From Sphingobium herbicidovorans (GTDB lineage: Bacteria > Pseudomonadota > Alphaproteobacteria > Sphingomonadales > Sphingomonadaceae), in the NCBI RefSeq assembly GCF_002080435.1, contig NZ_CP020538.1:248001-312000 (forward strand): 64,000 nt of DNA, written 5' to 3'. The notes below the pieces were generated by a model that saw only the letters and a program-made list of their open reading frames with translations, had not been told where the DNA came from and made no database searches. This document shows, one piece after another, positions 17,212 through 27,062 of this stretch. The number at the start of each line of letters is the position of its first letter. The stretch's first letter is position 1. A program made the translations under genes and the position numbers.

Positions 17212-18462
17212 ATGATCTTATCTCGCTACGAACGCATGATCGCCAGGCGCTATCTGCTGCCCGGCAAGGGGGAAGGGTTCATCTTTCTCGTCGCAGGAAT
17301 CAGCTTGGCCGCGGTGATGCTTGGTGTCGCGGCGCTCATCATTGTGATGAGCGTCATGAATGGATTTCGGGCTGAACTGTTCGACAAGATAGTGGGGCTG
17401 AATGGCCATGCCGTGGTGCAGGGCTATGGCGGACGACTTCCAGATTGGCGATCCATCCTGAAGGAAGCGCAAGCGACGCCGGGCGTCACCAGTGCAACGC
17501 CGCTGATCGAACAGCCGCTCTTGGGCAGTTTCCAGGGGCGGGTTGAAGCCGTCCTCGTTCGCGGCATGATGGTGAAGGATATTCGCAATAACGCGACTTT
17601 GAAGGCGAAGGTGCTTGCCGGCAGTCTGGACGAGCTGACCGCGAACGGCAGTAAAGTCGGAATAGGCTCGCGGCTTGCGGAAAATCTCGGAATCCAGCTG
17701 GGCGACAGCATAACCATCATCAATCCGGCGGGTCGGTCTACGCCCTTCGGCACGATGCCTCGTCAGGTTTCCTATCAGGTAGCGGCCATCTTCGAGGTAG
17801 GCGTGTATGATTATGACAAGGCCTTCGTCGTGATGCCGATGGAGGACGCGCAAACCTTGCTTCTGTTGGGCGACGTCGTCGGCATGATCGAGGTGGAGAC
17901 GGTCGATCCGGACCGGGTCGGCGCGATATTGCAACCGCTGGCAGGGAAAGTGGCTGGCCGCGCGGTCGTAACCGACTGGCGGCAGATGAACGCATCGCTC
18001 TTTGAAGCCTTGGCAGTCGAACGCGTCGCGATGTTCGTGGTGCTGTCGATCATCGTTCTGGTGGCCGTGTTCAATATCCTTTCCTCGCTTATCATGCTGG
18101 TCCGGGCGAAGACGCGCGACATTGCGATATTGCGGACGATGGGGGCAAGCCGTGTAGGCCTCGTCAAGATATTCATGACAGTGGGCGTCACCATCGGCTC
18201 GCTCGGCATGGCGGCAGGTATGGTGCTCGGCTTCACTTTCCTTTTTTTCCGGCAGAGCGTGGTGAATGCCATTCAGTTCGTCACCGGCCAAAATCTCTGG
18301 GATCCGTCGATCCGCTTTCTTACCGAGTTGCCAGCCAAGCCGGACCCCGTCGAAATCACGATTATCTGTCTCATGGCGCTGATATTCAGCTTCCTTGCGA
18401 CGCTCTACCCCGCCTTCAAGGCTGCCAATACCGATCCTGTGCAGGTGCTGCGTTATGAATGA
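17212..18462 (+). CDS. lolC: lipoprotein-releasing ABC transporter permease (LolC/LolE family)
   Basis: Inner-membrane permease that, with LolD, extracts outer-membrane lipoproteins and passes them to LolA. 416 residues: one N-terminal helix ([19 protein letters not shown]), a large periplasmic domain (about 50-265), and three C-terminal helices ending [19 protein letters not shown], the family's typical end. A single LolC/E-like gene precedes lolD here, as in many alphaproteobacteria, suggesting a homodimeric LolF-like arrangement (inference). It overlaps lolD by 8 bases. Confidence 0.93.
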   Translation: MILSRYERMIARRYLLPGKGEGFIFLVAGISLAAVMLGVAALIIVMSVMNGFRAELFDKIVGLNGHAVVQGYGGRLPDWRSILKEAQATPGVTSATPLIEQPLLGSFQGRVEAVLVRGMMVKDIRNNATLKAKVLAGSLDELTANGSKVGIGSRLAENLGIQLGDSITIINPAGRSTPFGTMPRQVSYQVAAIFEVGVYDYDKAFVVMPMEDAQTLLLLGDVVGMIEVETVDPDRVGAILQPLAGKVAGRAVVTDWRQMNASLFEALAVERVAMFVVLSIIVLVAVFNILSSLIMLVRAKTRDIAILRTMGASRVGLVKIFMTVGVTIGSLGMAAGMVLGFTFLFFRQSVVNAIQFVTGQNLWDPSIRFLTELPAKPDPVEITIICLMALIFSFLATLYPAFKAANTDPVQVLRYE

Positions 18463-19144
18463 CATTCTCAAGGTCACCGGCCTGACGCGCAGCTTCACCC
18501 AAGGAGGCGTCACGATCCAGGTTCTGCGCGGCGTCGATCTTTCGGTTGGCGAGGGGGAGATTGTGGCTCTTCTCGGCCCGTCGGGATCAGGCAAATCCAC
18601 CCTGCTTCAAGCGGTTGGACTGCTTGAGGGCGGTTTTGATGGATCGATCCAGATTGATGGCGAGGAGGCCGCCAAGCTCGACAATGATGGTCGGACCCGG
18701 TTGCGCCGGGACGCCTTGGGCTTCGTCTATCAATTCCATCATCTGCTGGCAGACTTCAACGCAGCGGAGAATGTCATTCTGCCGCAAGTCATCCGGGACA
18801 AGGACATGCCATCAGCGCGTGCGAGGGCGGAATCGCTGCTGACTTCGCTTGGGCTTGGCCATCGGCTGGATCACCGGCCTAGCCAACTTTCCGGCGGTGA
18901 GCAGCAACGCGTAGCAGTGGCGCGGGCGCTGGCCAACCGGCCCGCACTCATCCTGGCCGACGAGCCAACGGGCAATCTTGACGAACGGACCGCCGATATT
19001 GTCCTGGCCGAATTTTTGAGGCTGGTGCGGGAAGAGGGATCTGCGGCCCTTGTGGCGACCCACAATGAGCGCCTTGCCGAAAAAATGGATCGGGTCGTGC
19101 GACTCCACGAAGGGTTTCTGGAGGAAGCGCCAAAGCTGTCCTGA
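18455..19144 (+). CDS. lolD: lipoprotein-releasing ABC transporter ATP-binding protein
   Basis: 229-residue ABC ATPase that powers lipoprotein release. Walker [11 protein letters not shown]-loop region [16 protein letters not shown], signature [16 protein letters not shown], Walker [14 protein letters not shown], and the H-loop in ATHNERLAE. The gene is read from ATG 18455 inside the end of lolC; a longer start at 18395 lies deeper in lolC and is rejected. Confidence 0.95.
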   Translation: MNDILKVTGLTRSFTQGGVTIQVLRGVDLSVGEGEIVALLGPSGSGKSTLLQAVGLLEGGFDGSIQIDGEEAAKLDNDGRTRLRRDALGFVYQFHHLLADFNAAENVILPQVIRDKDMPSARARAESLLTSLGLGHRLDHRPSQLSGGEQQRVAVARALANRPALILADEPTGNLDERTADIVLAEFLRLVREEGSAALVATHNERLAEKMDRVVRLHEGFLEEAPKLS

Positions 19145-19190
19145 CGGAAACCAGATGAAAGCGTCGGCCCTAACCCGCGGTTATCCACAG

Positions 19191-19199
19191 CATTCGGAA
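19191..19199 (+). promoter_or_regulatory. consensus DnaA box upstream of dnaE
   Basis: TTATCCACA, an exact match to the strong DnaA-box consensus, lies between lolD and dnaE, 45 bases before the dnaE ATG. A single box can arise by chance, but this is the only one noticed in the window and it sits before a replication gene. Confidence 0.45.
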
Positions 19200-19243
19200 G
19201 GAAGGGCTGGCATCGAATCGCTTGTGCGGCCTATCACTGCGTC

Positions 19244-22200
19244 ATGCCTCATGCCGGTTTTGTTCCTCTCCGCATTTTTTCCTCTTTCACTATGTTGGAA
19301 GGCGCGATCGAGCCCAAGAAGATTGCGAAGCAGGCGCGGGCTCTGGGCTTTCCGGCTGCAGCCATCACCGACCGCAACGGCCTGTATGGTTCGATGGCCT
19401 TTTCGGACGCCTGCAAGAGCGAAGGGGTGCAGCCGATTATCGGGGCGATGGTCGGCGTTCTCCGACCTGGACGGCCAGCAAATGCGACCCCTGTCCATGA
19501 TTGGCTTACGCTCTATGCCCAGGATGAGGCGGGATATGACAATCTCTGCGCGCTTGTTTCGCGCGCTCACCTCGATCGCCCTGTCGAGGAAGTGCCTCAT
19601 GTGACGTTCGACATGCTGGAGGGGCGTACTGACGGCCTGATCGCCTTAACCGCCGGTGCGGAGGGGGCGCTCGCACGCCTGTTCGCCGAGGATCAACCGG
19701 AGGCCGCACTAGACTATGGCCGGAGGCTCGAGGCGTTTTTTCCTGACCGCCTCTATGTGGAGATTTGCCGCAGGCTGGACCCTATAGAGGGTAAGGCAGA
19801 AGCCGATCTGCTGGACCTCGCCTACAGCCGTGATTTGCCACTGATTGCCACCAATCCGACTTGCTTTGCCGAGCCTCATTTTCATGAGGCGCATGATGTG
19901 ATGCTGTGCATAGCGGACGGGGCTTATGTTGAAACGCCAGACCGCCGGACCAGCTCTCCCGACGCATGGATGAAGCCTGCCGCAGAGATGAGGCGCCTGT
20001 TCGACGACCTGCCAGAGGCGCTGGCGAATACGCTTGTCGTAGCACAGCGTTGCGCCGTCGCCGCGCCAAAGCGCAAACCGATCCTGCCGAGTCTCGCCGG
20101 GGATATTGAAGGCGAGGCCAAGATGTTGCGTCAGCAGGCGGTTGAGGGACTCGAAGCGCGGTTGGCCAAGGCGGAAATCACGAGCGAAGATGCCCGTCAG
20201 CCTTATTTCGATCGGCTAAAGTTCGAGACCGACATCATCATACAGATGGGTTTCCCCGGCTATTTCCTGATCGTCGCCGACTTCATCAAATGGGCGAAAG
20301 AGCATGACATCCCCGTTGGACCGGGTCGTGGTTCCGGCGCGGGCTCGGTTGTCGCCTGGGCGTTGACCATCACCGATCTTGATCCCCTTCAACTGGGGCT
20401 TCTGTTCGAACGCTTTCTCAATCCAGAACGCGTGTCGATGCCCGATTTCGACATCGACTTCTGCGAAACGCGACGGGGCGAGGTTATCCGTTACGTGCAG
20501 CAAAAATACGGCGCCGATCATGTTGCTCAGATCATCACTTTCGGAAAGCTGAAGGCGCGCGCGGTGCTCAAGGATACGGGCCGCGTCCTGCAGATGAGTT
20601 ATGGGCAGATCGATCGTCTCGCCAAGCTGGTCCCCAATCACCCGACAGATCCCTGGACCCTTGAGCGCTCATTGAACGGTGTCGCTGAATTCCGGGCGGA
20701 ATATGACAATGACGCGCAGGTAAAGCGGCTGATAGACTATGCGATGAAGCTGGAAGGCTTTCCCCGTCACAGCTCGACCCATGCTGCGGGCGTGGTGATC
20801 GGTGACAGACCGCTATCGCAGCTTGTACCCCTATATCGGGATCCGCGCTCCGACATGCCGGTGACGCAGTTCGACATGAAATATGTCGAGGGCGCGGGGT
20901 TGGTGAAGTTCGACTTTCTCGGTCTCAAAACCTTGTCCGTCCTGCAGAAGGCGGTGCAGTTGCTTGCCGGCCGGGGCGTGGAAATCGATCTCAATGGCCT
21001 GGGCTGGGACGATGCGGCGGTTTACGAACTGCTCCAGCGCGGCGACACGGTCGGCGTGTTCCAGTTGGAATCGGAAGGCATGCGTAAAACTCTTGCTGCC
21101 GTTCGCCCGACCAATTTCGGCGACATCATCGCGCTCGTGTCACTGTATCGTCCGGGTCCGATGGACAATATTCCGATGTTCGGCCGCCGCAAGAACGGTC
21201 AGGAAGACATCGAATACCCTCACATATTGCTGAAACCGATCCTCGAAGAGACGTATGGAATTTTCGTCTATCAGGAACAGGTGATGCAGGCCGCGCAGAT
21301 ATTGGCCGGCTACTCTCTGGGCGATGCAGACCTTCTCCGCCGCGCGATGGGCAAGAAGATCAAGGCGGAAATGGACGCGCAACGCGCAAGGTTCGTCGAT
21401 GGCTGTGCCAAGAGCGATATTCCGGCGAGCAAGGCAAATGAACTGTTCGATTTGATCGACAAGTTTGCCGGCTATGGCTTTAACAAGTCGCATGCCGCCG
21501 CCTATGCCTTGCTCGCCTACCAGACTGCGTGGCTAAAGGCGCATTACCCGGCTGAATTTTATGCCGCATCGATGGCGTTCGACATCCATTTGACGGATAA
21601 GCTGACGGTGTTTGTTGACGATATGCGGCGTATGGGCCTTACCTGCCTCGCACCCGACATCAACCGCAGCCTTGCCGATTTTTCGGTCGAACCGGTCGAG
21701 TATGATGGAGAGGACGCTCGTTTGGGCTTCGCCGTGCGCTATGCCCTTGGCGGCCTTAAAGGCGTTGGCGAGAAGGCGATGGAGCAGCTTGTCGCAGAGC
21801 GTGAAGCAGGCGGCCCGTTCAAGTCGCTCGACGATTTTGCCGACCGGATCGAACCACGCCTGCTCAACCGCCGACAACTGGAAAGCCTGGCCGCCGCAGG
21901 TGCATTTGACGGCATTCACGCCGACCGGGCAGGGGTTCATGCGGCTGCGGATACGATCCTGAGTGTGGCGGCCAGCGCCGCGGATGCGCGGGAAAGCGGC
22001 CAGGGCGGATTGTTCGGCGACGTGGAAACCCCTCATGCCGACGTGCGCATTCCACCGCACCAGACCTGGTCGACGGCAGATCGTATGGCGCAGGAAAAGG
22101 ATGCGTTCGGATTCTACTTCTCCGCACATCCCGTCGATCGCTTCCGGCATCTGGCGGAAGCACGGGGCGCGAAAAGCTATGGGGCGATCTGTGCCGAGCC

Positions 22201-22786
22201 GGTTGGAGAGGGCGGACGCGTCAATGCGGTCATGGCCGCCATGGTCGAGGATGTGCGCTGGCGCGAAACGCGGCGCGGCGCGCGGTATGCCGCCGCGACC
22301 TTCTCCGATAACAGCGGGCAGTTTCAGGCGAGCTGTTTTGAAGAAGATGCCTGCAAGGCAATCGAGGTCATGGCGCGGGAGGGCGATTGTGCACTGTTGA
22401 TGGTTGAACTGGACCGCATGCCGGGGGAGGAGACGCCCAGAGTGACCATTCGCGGCGTCGAGCAGTTTCATCAGCTTGCGAGCGCATCTCGCATGGAACT
22501 GGTTATCGATGCTCGGGATCCGGTCGGCGTCGAGGCGCTCGCACAGGTGCTGTCGCAAGCCAAGGGCGGTCGGAGTGAGGTATTCCTGCGAACTCCGATT
22601 GCTGGAGAAAAGGCGGCGCGGCTGTTCCTTGGCGATGATTACCTTATCGGCGCTGATCAAGTGGATGCGATCGCTTCGATCCCTGGACTGGCAATCCACA
22701 GCTTTGAACGGATGGAACCCAAGGCAGATGGCTATCGGGCGCGAACCCGGCGGTCTGGATTCAGGTTGGTCGCGGCTACCGCATAA
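19244..22786 (+). CDS. dnaE: DNA polymerase III subunit alpha
   Basis: Replicative polymerase catalytic subunit. 1180 residues, usual for DnaE1. The N-terminal PHP domain is followed by the palm with GPGRGSGAGS and the catalytic aspartates D401 and D403 (PDFDIDF), then the fingers (KIKAEMDAQRARF...) and a C-terminal OB/tau-binding region. In the PHP domain the metal-binding H-x-H is replaced by L-R-I-F-S (residues 9-13) and the TDH-type motif reads ITDRNGLYG, so it is probably not a nuclease; proofreading would come from DnaQ. Its stop abuts that of the convergent radical SAM gene with no gap. Confidence 0.97.
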   Translation: MPHAGFVPLRIFSSFTMLEGAIEPKKIAKQARALGFPAAAITDRNGLYGSMAFSDACKSEGVQPIIGAMVGVLRPGRPANATPVHDWLTLYAQDEAGYDNLCALVSRAHLDRPVEEVPHVTFDMLEGRTDGLIALTAGAEGALARLFAEDQPEAALDYGRRLEAFFPDRLYVEICRRLDPIEGKAEADLLDLAYSRDLPLIATNPTCFAEPHFHEAHDVMLCIADGAYVETPDRRTSSPDAWMKPAAEMRRLFDDLPEALANTLVVAQRCAVAAPKRKPILPSLAGDIEGEAKMLRQQAVEGLEARLAKAEITSEDARQPYFDRLKFETDIIIQMGFPGYFLIVADFIKWAKEHDIPVGPGRGSGAGSVVAWALTITDLDPLQLGLLFERFLNPERVSMPDFDIDFCETRRGEVIRYVQQKYGADHVAQIITFGKLKARAVLKDTGRVLQMSYGQIDRLAKLVPNHPTDPWTLERSLNGVAEFRAEYDNDAQVKRLIDYAMKLEGFPRHSSTHAAGVVIGDRPLSQLVPLYRDPRSDMPVTQFDMKYVEGAGLVKFDFLGLKTLSVLQKAVQLLAGRGVEIDLNGLGWDDAAVYELLQRGDTVGVFQLESEGMRKTLAAVRPTNFGDIIALVSLYRPGPMDNIPMFGRRKNGQEDIEYPHILLKPILEETYGIFVYQEQVMQAAQILAGYSLGDADLLRRAMGKKIKAEMDAQRARFVDGCAKSDIPASKANELFDLIDKFAGYGFNKSHAAAYALLAYQTAWLKAHYPAEFYAASMAFDIHLTDKLTVFVDDMRRMGLTCLAPDINRSLADFSVEPVEYDGEDARLGFAVRYALGGLKGVGEKAMEQLVAEREAGGPFKSLDDFADRIEPRLLNRRQLESLAAAGAFDGIHADRAGVHAAADTILSVAASAADARESGQGGLFGDVETPHADVRIPPHQTWSTADRMAQEKDAFGFYFSAHPVDRFRHLAEARGAKSYGAICAEPVGEGGRVNAVMAAMVEDVRWRETRRGARYAAATFSDNSGQFQASCFEEDACKAIEVMAREGDCALLMVELDRMPGEETPRVTIRGVEQFHQLASASRMELVIDARDPVGVEALAQVLSQAKGGRSEVFLRTPIAGEKAARLFLGDDYLIGADQVDAIASIPGLAIHSFERMEPKADGYRARTRRSGFRLVAATA

Positions 22787-23854
22787 TCAGAAGAGTTGAA
22801 GCTGCGGGCCAAGCGGCGGTCGGAACAAGTCGGTTCGCAGAGCCAGACGCTCTCCTGAGAAACCGGCCCGCTTCCGGGCTTTTATAAAACGGGCTCTGAT
22901 CAGGTCCGCCCATACTCCTTGGCCTCGCATCCTCGTGCCAAAGTTTGGATCATTATCGCGGCCACCCCTGATTTCATGAATGATGCGCATGACCTTTTTC
23001 GATCGATCGGGATAATGTTCCTGGAGCCATGCTCGAAAGAGCGGCGCGACTTCATGGGGTAGGCGGACAGGGATGAAGGTGGCGTCGCGGGCGCCGGCCG
23101 CGGCGACGGTTTCGATTATGGCCTCGATTTCATGATCGGTAATCGCGGGGATGATGGGGGAGACGCTCGCGACGACGGGTATGCCTGCCGTCGCGAGTTG
23201 CCGGATGGCTTCGACCCGGCGGAGGGGGTGAGCGGCGCGCGGTTCAAGCGTGCGGGCGACCTTCGGGTCGAGCGTGGTGACGGATATCATGACGGCGACA
23301 AGGCCGTCCCCTGCCATTTGGGTGAGAAGGTCGAGGTCTCGTAAAATCCGGTCAGACTTTGTTGTGATGAACAAGGGGTGACGACATTCCATCAATATTT
23401 CAATGCATTGTCTGGTTATCTTCCAATCTCTTTCGATGGGTTGATAAGGATCGGTGTTCGTTCCCATGGCGATGGGCGAGACGCTATGTGACGGTTTGGA
23501 CAGTTCCGCCCTCAGCAGATGCGGTGCATCCGGCTTCGCAAACAGGCGGGTCTCGAAATCCAGACCGGGAGACAGGTCATGATAGGCGTGCGTGGGTCGA
23601 GCGAAGCAATAGATGCAGCCATGCTCGCAACCACGATAAGCGTTGATCGATTGGCTGAAGGAAATGTCTGGCGATTTGTTGCGGGTGATGATCGTGCGGG
23701 GGTGTTCGACGGTCACTTCGGTCCGGCGGCGGCGCGTTGCGCCATCGACCAGATGCATGGCGTCGAGCCAATCCCCATCGGTAATATGTTCAGCGAGGTT
23801 GAACCGGCGGCTTACGCCATTTTCGGTTGCCCCTCGTCCTTTTTCCGCAGCCAT
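22787..23854 (-). CDS. PA0069-family radical SAM protein (spore-photoproduct-lyase-like)
   Basis: 355 residues. The iron-sulfur motif C76-x3-C80-x2-C83 occurs in NAYRGCEHGCIYCFARPTHA, and the ISFSQSINAYRGC and KVARTLEPRAAHPLRR blocks are typical of the PA0069/Rv2578c group related to spore photoproduct lyase. The family's substrate is unknown. It is the last gene of a minus-strand group after moaB (45-base gap), but a promoter with an embedded LexA-type box lies in that gap, so it can be transcribed on its own. No Shine-Dalgarno precedes the ATG. Confidence 0.9.
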   Translation of the reverse strand: MAAEKGRGATENGVSRRFNLAEHITDGDWLDAMHLVDGATRRRRTEVTVEHPRTIITRNKSPDISFSQSINAYRGCEHGCIYCFARPTHAYHDLSPGLDFETRLFAKPDAPHLLRAELSKPSHSVSPIAMGTNTDPYQPIERDWKITRQCIEILMECRHPLFITTKSDRILRDLDLLTQMAGDGLVAVMISVTTLDPKVARTLEPRAAHPLRRVEAIRQLATAGIPVVASVSPIIPAITDHEIEAIIETVAAAGARDATFIPVRLPHEVAPLFRAWLQEHYPDRSKKVMRIIHEIRGGRDNDPNFGTRMRGQGVWADLIRARFIKARKRAGFSGERLALRTDLFRPPLGPQLQLF

Positions 23855-23859
23855 GCCGA

Positions 23860-23888
23860 ATTAGAACATAAAGAGAACATATGTGCAA
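23860..23888 (-). promoter_or_regulatory. LexA-type SOS box inside the promoter of the radical SAM gene
   Basis: Minus strand: TTGCAC, a 17-base spacer, TCTAAT (5 of 6 to TATAAT). The predicted start coincides with the A of the ATG, so the mRNA may be leaderless. Between and over these elements lies GTTC-N7-GTTC (23864-23878), the direct-repeat LexA operator known from alphaproteobacteria such as Rhodobacter and rhizobia. An operator overlapping the -10 and spacer is well placed for repression. Confidence 0.65.
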
Positions 23889-23899
23889 GGGGGGCGGGT

Positions 23900-24427
23900 T
23901 CAGCGCTCCATCAGGCGGGGCATCAACTCGACGAAATTGCAGGGCCGAAAGCGGCTGTCCAGCTGGCTCGCGAGAATGCCGTCCCAGGCGTCTTTGACCG
24001 CTCCGGTCGATCCGGGAAGCGCGAATATATAAGTACCACGGGCCACGCAGGCCGTTGCGCGGGATTGGATGGTTGAGGTTCCGATCGTCTGATAGCTGAG
24101 CCAACGGAACAGCTCGCCGAAGCCCGGTATTTCCTTGTCCTGCACTTGCGCGAGCGCTTCGGGCGTGACGTCCCGACCAGTTACCCCGGTGCCCCCCGTG
24201 GTGATAATGCAGTCGACCTGCGGATCGTCGATCCATGCATGCAGGCGCGCCACAATGGCGGAGCGGTCGTCCCGTTCGATGTAGCGCGCCGCCAATATAT
24301 GACCCGCGCCCGTGATCCGTTCCGCCAATATGTCGCCCGACCGGTCTTCCGCCGGGCCGCGCGTGTCGGAAACTGTCAGAAGCGCGATCCGAACCGGCAG
24401 AAATGGCCGGTCTTCATCTATCGGCAT
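23900..24427 (-). CDS. moaB: molybdenum cofactor biosynthesis protein B (MoaB)
   Basis: Molybdopterin adenylylation-type fold (MoaB/Mog family). 175 residues from ATG 24427. Signatures: LLTVSDTRG near the N-terminus, [17 protein letters not shown] in the middle, and [14 protein letters not shown] near the end. The start shares one base with the stop of the transglycosylase gene (TGATG), so it is translationally coupled to it. A longer frame from 24523 is rejected as overlap. No other moa gene is in the window. Confidence 0.94.
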   Translation of the reverse strand: MPIDEDRPFLPVRIALLTVSDTRGPAEDRSGDILAERITGAGHILAARYIERDDRSAIVARLHAWIDDPQVDCIITTGGTGVTGRDVTPEALAQVQDKEIPGFGELFRWLSYQTIGTSTIQSRATACVARGTYIFALPGSTGAVKDAWDGILASQLDSRFRPCNFVELMPRLMER

Positions 24428-26217
24428 CAGTCGGAGCCGCCCGCAATACTGGGCGCGGTCAAATGGCTCCTCTGGGTCAGGCGAACCATGCGCGTACCCT
24501 TTGCAGTGGGGAAGGTCGGCCACATGCCTTGTGCCATGCCGGTAAGACAGTCGGCGCTGCCCTTTGCCTGGATCTGGTACATCCAGTAGTTGCGCATGAC
24601 GATGTTCACATAGGCGCGGGTTTCATAATAGGGCAGCGATTCCATGAACAGCAGCGGGTCGCCATTGTCCTTCACTTCGTTGTTCCACCGCTCGACCGGC
24701 ACGGGCCCCGCATTATAGGCGGCCATGACCTTGGGCAGCAGGCCGCCAGTCGCGCTCATATTGCGGAGATTTTCAAGATAGCGCTGGCCATATTCCATGT
24801 TGGTCGATGGCACGAAAAGCTGAGCGGGCGAGGACAGCCCCATGTCGCTGCCGGTTCCGGGCAACACCTGCATCAGGCCGCGTGCGCCCGCGCTGCTGAC
24901 GACGTCGCTGCGGAAACCCGATTCCTGAAGCGTATGGGCGTAGATCAGCGCGGGATCGACGCGCCAGCCGCCGTCCGGGCGCCAATCAGGCGCGGGAAAA
25001 CGGGCGAAGCTGTCGGGTTGCTTCCCTGCTGGGCCATTATGCGCGAGCCAGAGCTGCGTGGCTGGCAGGTTTAGCGCACTCGCGAGCCGTAGAAGCGCGT
25101 CATACTGACCGCTTCCGCCGATGCGCGCCTGATAGCGAACGAGTTGATCGGCCTTTGCCGTCTGGCCAATGGCGGTAAGGGCTATGGCGGCCCGGACGTT
25201 GGGACTGTCCTTCAGCTGTTGCCAGTCGGCTGCGCCGAAACGGGGCGCGACCTTTGCGCCGCCTACGGGCAGGCCAAGCGTTTCGCGGGCAAGGAGGCCG
25301 TAGAAGGTTTCTTCCGAACGCGCGGCGCTCTTCAACAGATTTTGAACTTTCTCCGCCTGACCGCAGACCATGTAGGCGCGGGCGGCCCAATAAGCCCCCG
25401 CAGCGCGCATGTCGGCATTACCGGCCAGAGCCGCCACATTGGCGAAAGCGGGCGCGGCCGAGACGCAATCATTTTGACGCCAGGAGGCAAGGCCATTGGT
25501 CCAGTGCGCCTGCGCCGCCCAGTCGCCGCCCGCGCGCGTCTCCAGCGCCCTGGCAGCCATGCGGCGTGCGTTGGCATCGTCGCTTTCGATATAATAGGCC
25601 CATGCGACGCGCTGGCGCACTTCGGTCAGGCCTTCTGGCGTGAGGCCTATTTCTCCCGTCGCCAGCAGCGATTCGGCGCCCGCCGGGTCATCATTCTTGA
25701 TGAAGCCGCTTATCTGTCCGACCAGCGCCTGAGCGAGCGGGTCGGTCCTGGTGGTAGGAACATATTCCCGCCGGGGAGCAGAGCCGAGCCATACCATCTT
25801 CTGCACCTGGGGCAGGGCAGGTAAAATCGTCGCGCCGCGCTTTTGCGCCAGCCGGGACAGCTGGTCGGCGCTGGGCAACCAGGACGATTTGTTGATGAGG
25901 TCGAGCAGGTCGAACAATTCGACGCGCGGCGAATCTTTCGCCAGATAAAGTTCTGAAAGTGCGACTGGCCGGACTGGATCTTGCCCATCCAGCGACAGGA
26001 TCATCGCCTTGGCTTCTGACCATTTCTGATCGGAAAGGGCCGCGAAGATGGCATTGTATCGCGCCTTGTCGCCGTCGTTGACCTGCAAGGGCGACTGCGC
26101 TCCGGTCGCGAAAGTCGCTGGGACCGAGGCGACGCTGTCCGCTTGCGCGGGCGTCGCGGCAGCCGCGCTGATGGCTGCCACGGCCAGGCAGGACGATCGG
26201 ATAACGGCGCAAATCAC
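24427..26217 (-). CDS. soluble lytic murein transglycosylase (SLT family)
   Basis: Periplasmic enzyme that cleaves peptidoglycan glycan strands to 1,6-anhydro ends. 596 residues: signal peptide ([21 protein letters not shown]), a long alpha-helical superhelical region as in Slt70 (about 45-410), then the catalytic domain. The catalytic glutamate is E432 in [10 protein letters not shown], followed by the diagnostic [11 protein letters not shown] and VMAAYNAGP. The start overlaps the preceding UDG-like gene by 4 bases. Confidence 0.94.
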   Translation of the reverse strand: MICAVIRSSCLAVAAISAAAATPAQADSVASVPATFATGAQSPLQVNDGDKARYNAIFAALSDQKWSEAKAMILSLDGQDPVRPVALSELYLAKDSPRVELFDLLDLINKSSWLPSADQLSRLAQKRGATILPALPQVQKMVWLGSAPRREYVPTTRTDPLAQALVGQISGFIKNDDPAGAESLLATGEIGLTPEGLTEVRQRVAWAYYIESDDANARRMAARALETRAGGDWAAQAHWTNGLASWRQNDCVSAAPAFANVAALAGNADMRAAGAYWAARAYMVCGQAEKVQNLLKSAARSEETFYGLLARETLGLPVGGAKVAPRFGAADWQQLKDSPNVRAAIALTAIGQTAKADQLVRYQARIGGSGQYDALLRLASALNLPATQLWLAHNGPAGKQPDSFARFPAPDWRPDGGWRVDPALIYAHTLQESGFRSDVVSSAGARGLMQVLPGTGSDMGLSSPAQLFVPSTNMEYGQRYLENLRNMSATGGLLPKVMAAYNAGPVPVERWNNEVKDNGDPLLFMESLPYYETRAYVNIVMRNYWMYQIQAKGSADCLTGMAQGMWPTFPTAKGTRMVRLTQRSHLTAPSIAGGSD

Positions 26218-26933
26218 TTATGCATTTCCTCGACCAGGCGTTGCAATGTCCGCCAGCTTTCCGCCTTCGCTGCCGGTTGCCCCAGCAGCAGCCGTGGATG
26301 GAAAGTGGCAAGGGCAGGCACAATGCCGCCATCATAGTTAAAAAAGTGTAAACTATCCATCCCGGCGCTGTCTTGTACAGGAAGGAAGGCGCGGATCGTT
26401 CGGTCGCCCATGATCAACAGCCTGTCGGGCATGGCCAGCGATATGTGGGTACGCATGCGATCGGCCGCTGTATTGAGATCGGCGGCTTCCACCATGCCGC
26501 CGGGTGGCCGGGAGGAAAAGAGCGACGCCATGTAGATATTGCCGCGCGAAAGCCCGATGGCGGAAAGCATGGCGTCGAACAGCCGCCCTGCGCGGTCGGC
26601 CAGCAATGAACCCGCTTCCATATCCGCTGGGTCCGGCATGTCGGTGATGACCATCAGCCGGGATTTGGCTTCCCCTTGCGGCAGGATAGGCGCGCCGGGC
26701 CAGCGGCGTTCGGGTTGCGCCGGATCATCGGCGAGCCAGGCCTTGAACGCGTCGAGCGTGGCTGGCTTTGCCGATGGGGCGGGAGGCAATGCCGGAGGCG
26801 GAGCGCTGGCGACAGCCGACCGCAGCCAGTTAACCGGCTGCTCGCCGGTTGCGCAATCGACGCCCGCCATATCCCACCAGGCCAGATAGGCGCTGGCGGC
26901 GGCCGCCATGTCTTCCTGCATTATTCCCCGCAT
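26214..26933 (-). CDS. uracil-DNA glycosylase superfamily-like protein
   Basis: 239 residues from ATG 26933; ATG 26921, with a better-spaced GGGGA, is an alternative. The C-terminal half looks like a family 4/5 uracil-DNA glycosylase fold: LMVITDMPDPADMEAGSLL in place of the usual active-site GEAPG block, an RGNIYMASLF strand, LLIMGDRTIRAFL, and a late HPRLLLG resembling the HPS loop. The four cysteines that hold the 4Fe-4S cluster in those families are absent (one Cys only), and the N-terminal 90 residues are proline/alanine-rich. It may be a divergent glycosylase or a non-catalytic relative. First gene of the minus-strand UDG-SLT-MoaB group. Confidence 0.7.
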   Translation of the reverse strand: MRGIMQEDMAAAASAYLAWWDMAGVDCATGEQPVNWLRSAVASAPPPALPPAPSAKPATLDAFKAWLADDPAQPERRWPGAPILPQGEAKSRLMVITDMPDPADMEAGSLLADRAGRLFDAMLSAIGLSRGNIYMASLFSSRPPGGMVEAADLNTAADRMRTHISLAMPDRLLIMGDRTIRAFLPVQDSAGMDSLHFFNYDGGIVPALATFHPRLLLGQPAAKAESWRTLQRLVEEMHK

Positions 26934-27062
26934 CGATCTTCTAGGGCCAGAGGTTGACGCCGAGGTCAAGAATCTTCATCGGCAACGAGTGGTAAATCGT
27001 TTGAGTAATGCGGCCACCGGACAGCTGTGGGAAGCCGGCCGGTGCGCCACGATGGAGGGATT

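Noticed and set aside
17218..18600. 460-codon minus-strand frame under lolC
   Set aside because: Antisense shadow rich in His, Arg and Asp; no recognisable domain.
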